This document shows positions 53,214 to 61,156 of a stretch of DNA of 64,000 nucleotides, in pieces. The DNA lies in the NCBI GenBank assembly GCA_934757275.1, contig CAKVLN010000002.1, positions 62,001 to 126,000 of the forward strand, written 5' to 3'. A program made the translations under genes and the position numbers. The DNA comes from an uncultured Candidatus Melainabacteria bacterium (GTDB taxonomy: Bacteria > Cyanobacteriota > Vampirovibrionia > Gastranaerophilales > Gastranaerophilaceae). The first letter of the stretch is position 1, and the number at the start of each line of letters is the position of its first letter. The notes beneath the pieces are model-generated. The model had not been told where the DNA came from and made no database searches. It saw only the letters and a program-made list of their open reading frames with translations.

Positions 53214-54785
53214 TTACTTATGAACTCTTAAATGTCTGTTTTCACCTTCGCCAATAGAAGTACTTTTTAAGTTATATTGGTCAACAAGCTCATGTTGCAA
53301 TTTTCTTATCTGAGAAGGTTGTGGAGCTAGTTCTACCACCTCTGCACCATCAGACACTTGCTTAATCGCAACTCTAGCCTCGTCTAAAGCCTTTTCGGTA
53401 TTATCGCTATAACCTTGCAAAGGTTCAACATCACCAGGTTGGATATCCAAAGCATCTTTAAGCACTTTCTGAATTTGCGCCATAGAGTTTGTTTTTACAT
53501 AAAAAATCTGAACTCTATACTCTTTTGCAGTGTTAAGAATTTTTGCACCACCTTTTGCAAAGTTCTTGTGCGCAATAACGATATCAGCGTCTTCAACATT
53601 ACGAGTTAATTCAACGTTCAAATTAAGTCGCTCAATAGTTTTTTCAACAATAGTCCTTGACACTGCGTACAAATACAACTTTTTAAGAGGTTTAGCTTGC
53701 TCTACATACTTCTGGCGAGAGAAAGAGAAATTCAAGCTATTATCTTGCGGAGTTTCAGGAACCTCTTGTTTAACAGGAGTTGGTGCAGAAATAGTTTCTA
53801 TATGCTGCTCTTCAACCTTTCTAATTTCTGGTCGAATTGGCCAGCCACGCAAGATATAATCCACCGCTTCAGAAGTGTTTTTATAAACTGCAAGCGTATT
53901 TCTATCTAGAATTTCTATAACAATATCAAAAGTAGGTTGCTTTTCTCTTTCAAGTACAGTTTTTTGAGAGGCTCTTCTTTTTGCCTCATCATCACCTAAA
54001 GTAACTGATTGAATGCCACCAACCAAATCAGAAAGAGTTGGGTTTTTAATCAAGCTCTCTAGGCAATTACCGTGGGCAGTAGCAATAAGCATTACACCAC
54101 GTTCAGCAATAGTTCTAGCAGCTTGCGCCTCTGGTTCCGTACCGATTTCATCAACTACAATAACTTCTGGTGTGTGGTTTTCAACCGCCTCAATCATGAT
54201 GTCCTTTTGAAATTCTGGTTGAGCCACCTGCATTCGTCTGGCAGAACCAACAGCGGGGTGCGGAACATCACCATCACCAGCAATTTCATTTGATGTATCA
54301 ACAATAACTACACGTTTTCCAAGTTCATCTGCAACCAATCTTGAAATTTCTCTAAGTTTAGTTGTCTTACCAACCCCTGGAGGGCCTAAAAACAAAATGC
54401 TTTTACCTTGCGTACAAATATCTTTAATACAAGCAATTGTACCAGTAACAACACGACCAATACGGCAAGTTAAACCAACAACTTTACCTTGTCTATTTCT
54501 TATCGCACTAATACGGTGCAAAGTCCCTGGGATACCAGAACGGTTATCGTGCGTAAATTCTTGTAAGTGTGACGTAATAAAACTGATATCTTCATCATTT
54601 ACTAAATCACATTGTAACTTTTCTATTTTTCCACCAGCATGTCGAACCTCTGGTACTCGACCAATATCGAGAACTATTTCGATAACATCATCTAATTTTT
54701 CACACGACAAATTAGACACGACTTTTGGGGGCATAATGGCGATTAGCCTTTCGAGGTCATTTTGAAATTGTAAATTGCTCATCAT
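53214..54785 (-). CDS. Ycf45/SpoIIIAA-like AAA ATPase with R3H domain
   Basis: Single-stranded-nucleic-acid-binding ATPase of 523 aa. N-terminal part ends in FLGPPGVGKTTKLREISRLV (Walker A), DTSNEIAGDGDVPHPAVGSA, VIVVDEIGTEPEAQAARTIA (Walker B) and TAHGNCLESLIKNPTLSDL, which match the SpoIIIAA/Ycf45 family; the middle has a QTL-like PALPKQE-rich linker, and the C-terminus ends in an R3H motif RKLQHELVDQY with R-x3-H. Such fusions are known to me mainly from cyanobacteria, plastids (ycf45) and Chloroflexi-like groups, which supports a cyanobacterial affiliation. The cellular role is unknown. Confidence 0.9.
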   Translation of the reverse strand: MMSNLQFQNDLERLIAIMPPKVVSNLSCEKLDDVIEIVLDIGRVPEVRHAGGKIEKLQCDLVNDEDISFITSHLQEFTHDNRSGIPGTLHRISAIRNRQGKVVGLTCRIGRVVTGTIACIKDICTQGKSILFLGPPGVGKTTKLREISRLVADELGKRVVIVDTSNEIAGDGDVPHPAVGSARRMQVAQPEFQKDIMIEAVENHTPEVIVVDEIGTEPEAQAARTIAERGVMLIATAHGNCLESLIKNPTLSDLVGGIQSVTLGDDEAKRRASQKTVLEREKQPTFDIVIEILDRNTLAVYKNTSEAVDYILRGWPIRPEIRKVEEQHIETISAPTPVKQEVPETPQDNSLNFSFSRQKYVEQAKPLKKLYLYAVSRTIVEKTIERLNLNVELTRNVEDADIVIAHKNFAKGGAKILNTAKEYRVQIFYVKTNSMAQIQKVLKDALDIQPGDVEPLQGYSDNTEKALDEARVAIKQVSDGAEVVELAPQPSQIRKLQHELVDQYNLKSTSIGEGENRHLRVHK

Positions 54786-54922
54786 TCTTATATATTAATG
54801 CCTTTCTGCTCTCGCATTTGGCTGCAACGGTTCAATTTTGATCTCCTACCAACATTATAACATATCTTTTAAAAATTTCATAGATTAAATAGATGAAACT
54901 CGCAATTTTAATATTTATCAAT

Positions 54923-54952
54923 AAAAAAACGGAGCCAAAACTCCGCTTTTTT
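54923..54952. terminator. Terminator after the 54984 gene
   Basis: CGGAG (54930-54934) pairs with CTCCG (54941-54945), with A7 before and T6 after; it works in either direction. Confidence 0.85.
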
Positions 54953-54983
54953 GTTTCTCTATTTCTTTATTTTTCAAATCTCT

Positions 54984-55280
54984 TTAGGCTTTGCTTTCGC
55001 CTTTGTCCTGTACCTTAGCCGCCTCTTCTTTTTCTTTCTCTGAATTTACTTCATTCTCTTTATCTTTTTCTTCAACATACATTGTAGCAAACTGTTCGTA
55101 CAAATCTTTGTCATCTAGAATTTCATCTAAATCAAGATAAGCATTTTCATCAGTATTTGCTTCTGTATATTTATCTGCATCTATATCGTATTTTTGAGCT
55201 TGAGATTGTGTTAATTTTTCAGCTCCAATTGTTTTTACTATGAAATTTTTAAGAACATTTGCATTAATATTAGTTGACAT
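54984..55280 (-). CDS. Small acidic protein with an EF-hand-like loop
   Basis: A 98-aa acidic protein without signal peptide. NTDENAYLDLDE (about residues 42-53) fits the EF-hand loop pattern (oxygen ligands at positions 1, 3, 5, 9 and 12), though glycine at position 6 is Ala and no strong second loop is present. The C-terminal third is E/K-rich and disordered. AAGGAGAC precedes the ATG. Its promoter is almost identical, over about 65 bases, to that before 45082. Metal binding is inferred from the motif only. Confidence 0.7.
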   Translation of the reverse strand: MSTNINANVLKNFIVKTIGAEKLTQSQAQKYDIDADKYTEANTDENAYLDLDEILDDKDLYEQFATMYVEEKDKENEVNSEKEKEEAAKVQDKGESKA

Positions 55281-55307
55281 AATTTTTGTCTCCTTATTAT
55301 TTATTCA

Positions 55308-55343
55308 TCTTACATATATATAAAGTATTTAAAAACTATTCAA
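55308..55343 (-). promoter_or_regulatory. Member of the ACTTTATATATATGTAAG promoter family
   Basis: Minus strand: TTGAAT (55343-55338), 17 bases, TATATA (55320-55315), inside AAATACTTTATATATATG TAAGA. Same spacing as at 45026-45054. Confidence 0.7.
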
Positions 55344-55385
55344 TTTCAGGAAAGGAAGTTTTTGTTACAAAAGTTTACAATTTGA

Positions 55386-55426
55386 GTAAGGGAATGAGGG
55401 AATAGGGTAATAAGGGGATAAGAGGT
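55386..55426. repeat. Single arm of GGGAATAAG-type units
   Basis: GTAAGGGAATGAGGGAATAG followed by GGTAATAAGGGGATAAGAG; four to five degenerate 9-mers as at 2581-2705 and 37140-37193, but without an opposite arm. The 273-base gap 55281-55553 holds no gene. Confidence 0.6.
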
Positions 55427-55502
55427 TTTAAATATTTTTTATGTCTAATGCGCTAAAAAATCTTTGATTTTGGTGGAGGGGGATTTTTTATTAGTCCATA
55501 AA

Positions 55503-55535
55503 AATAGCGTCGTTGAATGTTTCAACGACGCTATT
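55503..55535 (-). terminator. Strong hairpin after the 55554 gene
   Basis: AATAGCGTCGTTGAA (55503-55517) pairs perfectly with TTCAACGACGCTATT (55521-55535) around TGT, a 15-bp stem; a T-rich stretch follows on the minus strand. Confidence 0.85.
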
Positions 55536-55553
55536 ACTTTTTCATATTTCAGC

Positions 55554-55757
55554 TTAGTTATTGCTCAAAACAAGTCTGAAGGTTGCTAAATTTTTGATAG
55601 ATAACATTTTGTGTTTGTTTGCTTGTTTTTCGTTGATTGCGAAAATTCTGCAAATTCTTTGAATTTCTTCAACATCTTGTCTTGTTTCTAATTTATAAAC
55701 ATTTTTAATTGGGTCTGCTATAACTGACATTGTTGCGTTTAATTCTTGTTCTTTCAT
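55554..55757 (-). CDS. Small unknown protein
   Basis: A 67-aa protein of mainly helical character: LNATMSVIADPIKNVYKLET, RQDVEEIQRICRIFAINEKQ. No motif is recognised. It has the shared ACTTTATATATA-type promoter 26 bases upstream, ATAAGGAAG as Shine-Dalgarno, and a strong terminator, all signs of a real, expressed gene despite its size. Confidence 0.7.
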   Translation of the reverse strand: MKEQELNATMSVIADPIKNVYKLETRQDVEEIQRICRIFAINEKQANKHKMLSIKNLATFRLVLSNN

Positions 55758-55782
55758 TTTTTATTTCTTCCTTATAAAATCT

Positions 55783-55805
55783 TCTTATGTATATATAAAG
55801 TATTT
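55783..55805 (-). promoter_or_regulatory. Member of the ACTTTATATATATGTAAG promoter family
   Basis: Minus strand: AAATACTTTATATATACATA followed by AGA, matching the core at 45041-45061 and 55308-55330 with changes only at two positions; the -35 region is weak (TTTTTA). Confidence 0.6.
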
Positions 55806-55941
55806 CAGTTTATAAAAATTGCCTTTTTGATAGTTAATTATTAAGAAATGTAACGTTGAATTTTTATTTTTAAAGAAAACAATGCAAAAACTTAACTTAT
55901 ACAGACCAATTTCACTAGGTTAGATTGATAATATAATATGT

Positions 55942-56910
55942 TTGTTGTATCTTACACTTGTGGATAATAGAGTATTGGATTTTAGTGTAATAATGGAGCG
56001 TTGTGGAGTAGATAAAGATACCCCACAGAATGTCATTACCAATATTGCAAACCTAGAAGAGTTTTATGATGACAATGAGTTGGTAGAAATATATAATTAT
56101 ATTCTTACGAACGTTAAAAACCCTGAAATTCTTACAGGCGTAATAAAACTTGCAGATGCACACAAAGCCACTTCAACCTTATCAATACTATTGGACTTAT
56201 TAGTCTTGAAGAATTTTGAAGGTGAAGATACAGATAGCATGATTAACACTCGTGTTATGTGCGCGAAAGCGATTTCAAATTATAAAGACACTTCAACCGT
56301 GGGTGCTCTTTTGTACTGTTTAAACAACAAAGGCGAAAACTACAAGATACGTCTGGCATGCGCAGACGCTCTTGGACGAATTGGTGACAAGTTCGCAGTA
56401 GAACCGCTTATTGACGTGGTTCAAGATGAAGAAGAAAAATCTGTTTACGTCAAAGAATCTGCAACCTTCGCCTTAGGCTTATTAGGTGATACAAGTGCAA
56501 TTGACCCGCTAGTTGCGATTATGGAATCTAAACAAGGGCTTTGGGACAAATTTTCTTTTCTTAAAGAAAAAATTATTGAAGCATTAGGCAAACTAAATAT
56601 TAATAGTAATAAGGTTCTTAGAGTTCTAAAAAGCTCAATGCTAGACCCTTCACCGATGGTTAGAATTAACACAATTGAAGCTCTTATGAATAGTGAATAC
56701 GACGAAGCAGAAGAACTTATAAGAACGGCTCTTAAAGATGAGGACGAAGAAGTTCAGCGAAACTCACTTGTTGCTATGTACAATTTAATTGGACGAGATA
56801 TTTTGGACGAAGTTATTTCACTTCCTGGTTACTCAAAATTTCTAAAAGAAGAAGCGCAAAATATGATTGATGAATACGAAAATGGCGAAGAGGAAGACGA
56901 AAATGAGTAA
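55942..56910 (+). CDS. HEAT-repeat protein
   Basis: A 322-aa protein of tandem HEAT/PBS-lyase-like repeats (about residues 40-300): KAISNYKDTSTVGALLYCLN, LACADALGRIGDKFAVEPLI, ATFALGLLGDTSAIDPLVAI, IEALMNSEYDEAEELIRTAL. Such solenoids bind proteins; PBS-lyase-type repeats are abundant in cyanobacteria. The start is uncertain: TTG 55942 is the longest, with TATAAT at 55932-55937 immediately before, GTG 55960 and ATG 55993 (MERCGVDKD) are alternatives, and none has a good Shine-Dalgarno. The end overlaps queC by 8 bases. Confidence 0.85.
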   Translation: MLYLTLVDNRVLDFSVIMERCGVDKDTPQNVITNIANLEEFYDDNELVEIYNYILTNVKNPEILTGVIKLADAHKATSTLSILLDLLVLKNFEGEDTDSMINTRVMCAKAISNYKDTSTVGALLYCLNNKGENYKIRLACADALGRIGDKFAVEPLIDVVQDEEEKSVYVKESATFALGLLGDTSAIDPLVAIMESKQGLWDKFSFLKEKIIEALGKLNINSNKVLRVLKSSMLDPSPMVRINTIEALMNSEYDEAEELIRTALKDEDEEVQRNSLVAMYNLIGRDILDEVISLPGYSKFLKEEAQNMIDEYENGEEEDENE

Positions 56911-57568
56911 AGCAGTGATATTACTTTCTGGTGGGTTAGATTCTCTGGTTGCACTAGGTTATACAAAAGACAAATATGGAATAGAACTAGCTTTAACATT
57001 TGATTATGGACAAAAATCTGCAAAACAAGAAATTGAAACCTCAAAAAGAATTGCCGAATATTATAATATCAAACATAAAATTATTAAACTCGATTGGTTA
57101 AAAGATATTACACACACTTCGCTAGTGTCAGAGGAAGAGATTCCTACAGAGAATTTAGGCACAAAAGAAAGCGCCTCAAGTGTTTGGGTTCCAAATAGAA
57201 ACGGTTTGTTTTTAAATATTGCAGCCTCTTTTGCAGATTCTTTTGGCTACGACTACATACTTTTTGGCGCAAACAAAGACGAAGGACAAACATTTCCTGA
57301 TAATACAGAACAATTTAGAGAACAAATTTCTAAAGTTTTTGAAAGTTCTACGCTTAAAAAGCCAAAGGTTGTAGCCCCCTTGATTAATTATAGCAAGAAT
57401 GATATAGTTAGGATTGCGATGGAAAATTCAATTCCATTAGAGCTTGTAAGGAGTTGTTACAGTTCAAAGCCAAAGCATTGCGGGGTTTGTGAATCTTGCA
57501 GACATTTAAAAAAGGCTTTAGCAGAGAACAAGGGAGAGAAATACATAGGTATTTTATTTGAGGAATGA
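56903..57568 (+). CDS. queC: 7-cyano-7-deazaguanine synthase
   Basis: Makes preQ0 from carboxy-deazaguanine with ATP and ammonia, in queuosine biosynthesis. The 221-aa protein has the PP-loop SKAVILLSGGLDSLVALGYT, VWVPNRNGLFLNIAASFADS, and the zinc-binding Cys of SCYSSKPKHCGVCESCRHLK. Start at ATG 56903 after GAGGAAG; the frame is open 12 codons further upstream inside the HEAT gene. The stop overlaps the DUF366 start (ATGATG). Confidence 0.96.
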   Translation: MSKAVILLSGGLDSLVALGYTKDKYGIELALTFDYGQKSAKQEIETSKRIAEYYNIKHKIIKLDWLKDITHTSLVSEEEIPTENLGTKESASSVWVPNRNGLFLNIAASFADSFGYDYILFGANKDEGQTFPDNTEQFREQISKVFESSTLKKPKVVAPLINYSKNDIVRIAMENSIPLELVRSCYSSKPKHCGVCESCRHLKKALAENKGEKYIGILFEE

Positions 57569-58122
57569 TGCACACTAAATTAATTGATAAAGAAATTAAG
57601 TATATTGGTTCGCAACTTGCACCACATTGGATTTACAAGAATTTTAAATTGCAGGGTGATGCAATCGTTGCCTTTATTGGTGAATGTGAAGTAGCTTTGA
57701 CAGAAATGGTTGACATTGAAGATGTAATCAACAATGAGCCAATATATAGCAAATCTATGCTAAGCTTCATTACTGAACAATTTAATGTCAATTTAGTAGA
57801 AGGAGTTTTAAGACAAAGACTTTTAATCTGTATAATTAAGGAATTACTTGAAGAAAGAGGTGTTTTTGTTGTTAGAAAAGGTGATGATTTGATGATTGAC
57901 GGCAGAAAATTATCTGTTTCTATCGCTACTAAATCTACAACCTCAATTCTAATTCATACTGGCTTAAATATTTTATCAGAAGGCGCACCTGTAAAAGCGT
58001 CAGGACTAACTAGTGAGCTAGGAATTACTGATATCAAAGAATTTGCACTTGAAGTAATGAAAAGATATTCAGAAGAAATTGAAGACATTAATTTAGCAAG
58101 CACAAAAGTTCGTGGAGTATAA
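57565..58122 (+). CDS. DUF366-family protein
   Basis: A 185-aa uncharacterised protein with the DUF366 pattern: IGSQLAPHWIYKNFKLQGDA, GECEVALTEMVDIEDVINNE, HFIVE-type pieces (HFN: FITEQFNVNLVEGVLRQRLL), RKGDDLMIDGRKLSVSIATK and LIHTGLNILSEGAPVKASGL. The family occurs in archaea and some bacteria with no proven function. It overlaps queC by 4 bases; whether it takes part in deazaguanine metabolism or merely shares the operon is unknown. Confidence 0.8.
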   Translation: MMHTKLIDKEIKYIGSQLAPHWIYKNFKLQGDAIVAFIGECEVALTEMVDIEDVINNEPIYSKSMLSFITEQFNVNLVEGVLRQRLLICIIKELLEERGVFVVRKGDDLMIDGRKLSVSIATKSTTSILIHTGLNILSEGAPVKASGLTSELGITDIKEFALEVMKRYSEEIEDINLASTKVRGV

Positions 58123-58127
58123 ATCAG

Positions 58128-58742
58128 ATGGGAAATCAATTTGGTTACAAAAAATACATGAAAAAAGAAGCTCAAAAGGACAATTCGCTTTTGAAAATTT
58201 TCGTACTTTCTTTTTTCGGTATGCTTATTGTTTTTACATTTTTAATTAAATCTTTCTCACCAACAGTTGACACTTCAATAGGTGATTATCAAGATAATAC
58301 AGAAAATCAACAGGAAGAAACTGCAAAGAATGTTGATGATAGATTATCAATGATACAAAGTGAAGACCAAGGACGTAGTTTTTCAGATTTAATGGCTAAG
58401 CCTGATGACGTAGTTAAAACTGATACACAAACCGATGTCGTTGTTGAGCAGTCAAAAGCAGTAAAAGAAAATAACGTTACTGAAACTGTTACTACACAAC
58501 CAGTTCAGCCAGACCCTGTTTACAAAGTTTTTGTTGGCTCATACACTTCTGCAGAACAAGCAAAAGTTGCAAAAGACATTATCCAAGAATCTGGTAATGG
58601 CTTAAACCCAATCGTTAAGTGTATAGGTTCTAACAATTATACCTTACAGGTTGGTATTTTTAAAAATAAACAAAGCGCAGAAGCTTTGTTAGGCACAGTT
58701 CAACAAAATCATCTTCCGGGAAGAATTGTTCAAGATTATTAA
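58128..58742 (+). CDS. Membrane-anchored SPOR-domain protein
   Basis: A 204-aa bitopic protein with a short cytosolic N-terminus, a transmembrane helix (IFVLSFFGMLIVFTFLIKSF, about 24-43), a disordered linker and a C-terminal SPOR domain (YKVFVGSYTSAEQAKVAKDI, YTLQVGIFKNKQSAEALLG). SPOR domains bind denuded peptidoglycan glycans at division sites. It sits 5 bases after DUF366 and ends the queC operon. Confidence 0.92.
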   Translation: MGNQFGYKKYMKKEAQKDNSLLKIFVLSFFGMLIVFTFLIKSFSPTVDTSIGDYQDNTENQQEETAKNVDDRLSMIQSEDQGRSFSDLMAKPDDVVKTDTQTDVVVEQSKAVKENNVTETVTTQPVQPDPVYKVFVGSYTSAEQAKVAKDIIQESGNGLNPIVKCIGSNNYTLQVGIFKNKQSAEALLGTVQQNHLPGRIVQDY

Positions 58743-58753
58743 TTTTATCATAT

Positions 58754-58777
58754 AAAGTGCGCCAATAGGCGCACTTT
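58754..58777 (+). terminator. Terminator after the SPOR gene
   Basis: AAAGTGCGCC (58754-58763) pairs with GGCGCACTTT (58768-58777) around AATA. Confidence 0.85.
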
Positions 58778-58893
58778 ACTTAATTATTAATATTAATTTT
58801 TGTAAAGTTTTCGCATTAAAAAGTCAATTATAATTATTCAAGTAACTTAATGGCAATATAAAATATGTGTGTAATGAAAGGAAGTGTGTGTAT

Positions 58894-59172
58894 ATGGAAG
58901 TAAGTGGAACAATGTTAAAAAGTGCTGCAGTTGGAATTTTAACTGGAGGTTCAGTTCTTGCAACAGTTATCCAAAACAAATGTTGCCCAGAAAATAGTAA
59001 TACGGTAAAAAATGAATTTGTAACTAGCCCCAAAACTGATGTAGTAGAAGTTTCTAAAATTTCTAATAATAGCATTATTAATAAAAAAGTATACAAAGAT
59101 TTCAACATTGGAATGCAAAAAGCAGAACAACCAAAGGCGTTTAAAAACCTTTTGCATTATATAAAAAAATAA
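58894..59172 (+). CDS. Small protein with N-terminal hydrophobic segment
   Basis: A 92-aa protein. MEVSGTMLKSAAVGILTGGS opens with a glycine/alanine-rich hydrophobic stretch (AAVGILTGGSVLATVI) that may act as an uncleaved signal or membrane helix, then a CC pair and a polar, lysine-rich tail. The Shine-Dalgarno (AAAGGAAG) is 11 bases from ATG 58894, while a GTG at 58888 and one at 58867 are alternative starts. Function unknown. Confidence 0.6.
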   Translation: MEVSGTMLKSAAVGILTGGSVLATVIQNKCCPENSNTVKNEFVTSPKTDVVEVSKISNNSIINKKVYKDFNIGMQKAEQPKAFKNLLHYIKK

Positions 59173-59334
59173 AAAGTTGTCATCTTCCTTAGTCCAATTA
59201 TTAAGCTTTGATAAGAAATCTTTACATCGTGAAACATTTTGTTAAATTTTAAATGTTTTATGGTACATTATAGTAAGTAAATCCGTTATGGGGAATTAAG
59301 TTAGACTATCACAGGTTATTATAGGAGAAGTTTG

Positions 59335-59949
59335 ATGCCTAATTATTTGACTAAGGAAGAGATAAGACAATGGAGAGGTTCTTTGGAAAAAATTACGCTG
59401 GAAGAATTTGCAGCACGATTAGGAAAAGAAGTAGAAGAAAGCAAGCCAACTAATGACGTTGTTGATATTGTAATGTCTAAAGGAACTTCAACAAATAATG
59501 CAAACAATGCAACACACGAAAGCTTTTCAAAGATTGCAGAACGTGCCTTTGAAAGAGAACGTCAGTTGTCACATACTCCGTTTTCAGTAAGAAAAAAAGA
59601 GATGAAGGTTCAGCCAAAAGAAGAGGTTGTTGCAAAACCTGAACCTAAGAAAAAAGAAGTTAAACCAATTGCCAAAAAGCAAGAAACTGTTTTAGATAAA
59701 GTTGAAGAAGTAGCTTCAACTAAGAAAGATGTTCAAATCGTTCTAAAAAAATCATTAACAGACAGAGAACAAATGGTTTTTGAATACCTTTTGAACAATG
59801 TAGGAAAAACTGTGTTTGCAAAAGATTTGGCAACTCTTTTAGACTTACCTAGAGATTATGTTTACAAATACATTAAAAACCTTAGAGCAAAAATTGAAGG
59901 TGACAAACTTAAAAATGTTCCTTCAGGCGGTTTTGTATTAACAGAGTAG
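59335..59949 (+). CDS. Protein with C-terminal winged-helix domain
   Basis: A 204-aa protein. The N-terminus (MPNYLTKEEIRQWRGSLEKI) is a short helical unit, followed by a disordered Lys/Pro/Val-rich linker. Residues of about 140-204 form an OmpR/PhoB-like winged helix: SLTDREQMVFEYLLNNVGKT, FAKDLATLLDLPRDYVYKYI, KNLRAKIEGD, GGFVLTE. That is an output-domain-type DNA binder without a receiver. Shine-Dalgarno TAGGAGAAG. The DUF262-like gene follows after 3 bases, so both are likely one transcript. Confidence 0.82.
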   Translation: MPNYLTKEEIRQWRGSLEKITLEEFAARLGKEVEESKPTNDVVDIVMSKGTSTNNANNATHESFSKIAERAFERERQLSHTPFSVRKKEMKVQPKEEVVAKPEPKKKEVKPIAKKQETVLDKVEEVASTKKDVQIVLKKSLTDREQMVFEYLLNNVGKTVFAKDLATLLDLPRDYVYKYIKNLRAKIEGDKLKNVPSGGFVLTE

Positions 59950-59952
59950 AGA

Positions 59953-61044
59953 ATGAAAGTTGTAAATTTACTTGAATTTTTAAATAATGCCCAAAATTTA
60001 TTCACTTTGAATTATGCAAAGTGTTCTGATGAACTTGTTAATTTTTTGGACTTAATGACAGAAGATGAACAGTTTACACAGAGAATAGATTTGGGCATTA
60101 TTTATGTTGATCAAAAAAGCTTTGACCAATACACAATTGTTGACGGTCTTAACAGAATACTTTCACTTTCTTTGCTTTTGCACGCAGTTTGTGAATGTTA
60201 TAAGAAAACAACTGCACAAAACGATAAAGCTATTAGAACAATTAGAAAAAAATATTTATTAAGTGGTGGGAAATCAAAGCTTAGATTACAAGAAAAAGAC
60301 AACGAATTATTCAACAAAATTATAAATGGTGACAGATTATCAGGACATGAAAAAGCAAAACCAATGTTTAAACTGTTGCATAATTTTTGGTCACAGATAA
60401 AAAATGAAAAACTTCAAGCTTCAAAAATTTTCACAATGCTCAAAAAAATTGAAGTAACGATTGTTGACACTGATGAGGTATCGAAGAGAAATCTTTATTA
60501 CAAACTTAATAGTGGACGAAAACTCGACCAAATCGCTTTTATTGAAGATTTTTTGAAAGAAAATGGCGTTGAAAATATATGGCAGGAAATTAGGAAGAAA
60601 TATTTTCATAAAAATGAAGATATTGAACTCTTCTTGAAAGATTTCTTTGTTACTAAATTTAATTACAAAAAATTCAATTCTGAAAGGCTTTATGAATCTT
60701 TTGTTAATTATTTTGAAACAATGATGCAATATATGCCTGAAGATGTGTTGATGAACAAAATGAAACGCTCTGCTGGCTTGTATTACAACATTTTGAATGT
60801 AAATATTTCTAATGAACAAATAAAACAAGCATTAATCAAAATTAAGATGCACGCAGGAGAAGACACATACGCATATATCCTTGATGTTTACGAAGATTAT
60901 GTTGAGAACACTCTTTCAGAAGCTACATTTGTAGAAATTCTTAATACGATTGATGAATACTTGAAAAACCGACAAGATTCTGGAAAGAACATCGAATTTA
61001 ACGAACTTATTCAATATTTGAATGCATTTATCACTTGTAAGTAA
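59953..61044 (+). CDS. DUF262/GmrSD-N-like (ParB-related) protein
   Basis: A 363-aa protein. YTIVDGLNRILSLSLLLHAV (about 58-77) corresponds to the DUF262 nuclease-like motif with DGQQRLTTL consensus, and LYYKLNSGRKLDQIAFIEDF matches the following conserved FxxLNxxGxxLs element. The key QQR reads LNR, so the NTPase/nuclease activity associated with GmrS and ParB-like domains may be altered. The remaining 150 residues are helical without a DUF1524 HNH domain. It might be a DUF262 relative in a house-keeping or regulatory role, coupled with the winged-helix gene upstream. Family call by motif resemblance. Confidence 0.6.
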   Translation: MKVVNLLEFLNNAQNLFTLNYAKCSDELVNFLDLMTEDEQFTQRIDLGIIYVDQKSFDQYTIVDGLNRILSLSLLLHAVCECYKKTTAQNDKAIRTIRKKYLLSGGKSKLRLQEKDNELFNKIINGDRLSGHEKAKPMFKLLHNFWSQIKNEKLQASKIFTMLKKIEVTIVDTDEVSKRNLYYKLNSGRKLDQIAFIEDFLKENGVENIWQEIRKKYFHKNEDIELFLKDFFVTKFNYKKFNSERLYESFVNYFETMMQYMPEDVLMNKMKRSAGLYYNILNVNISNEQIKQALIKIKMHAGEDTYAYILDVYEDYVENTLSEATFVEILNTIDEYLKNRQDSGKNIEFNELIQYLNAFITCK

Positions 61045-61088
61045 GTATTTTTAAATGTAACAATTTGTAAAAATAGGCATAAATATGC

Positions 61089-61115
61089 TAAAGTTTTACA
61101 AAAATTTGCCGATAT
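61089..61115 (+). promoter_or_regulatory. Sigma-28 (FliA)-type promoter
   Basis: TAAAGTTT (61089-61096), 11 bases, GCCGATAT (61108-61115): one mismatch to TAAAGTTT-N11-GCCGATAA. Start of transcription would be near 61122, 35 bases before ATG 61157. Confidence 0.78.
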
Positions 61116-61156
61116 ACAACTTGTAATCATGCTTAATTATGATGAAAGGAGTAAAA

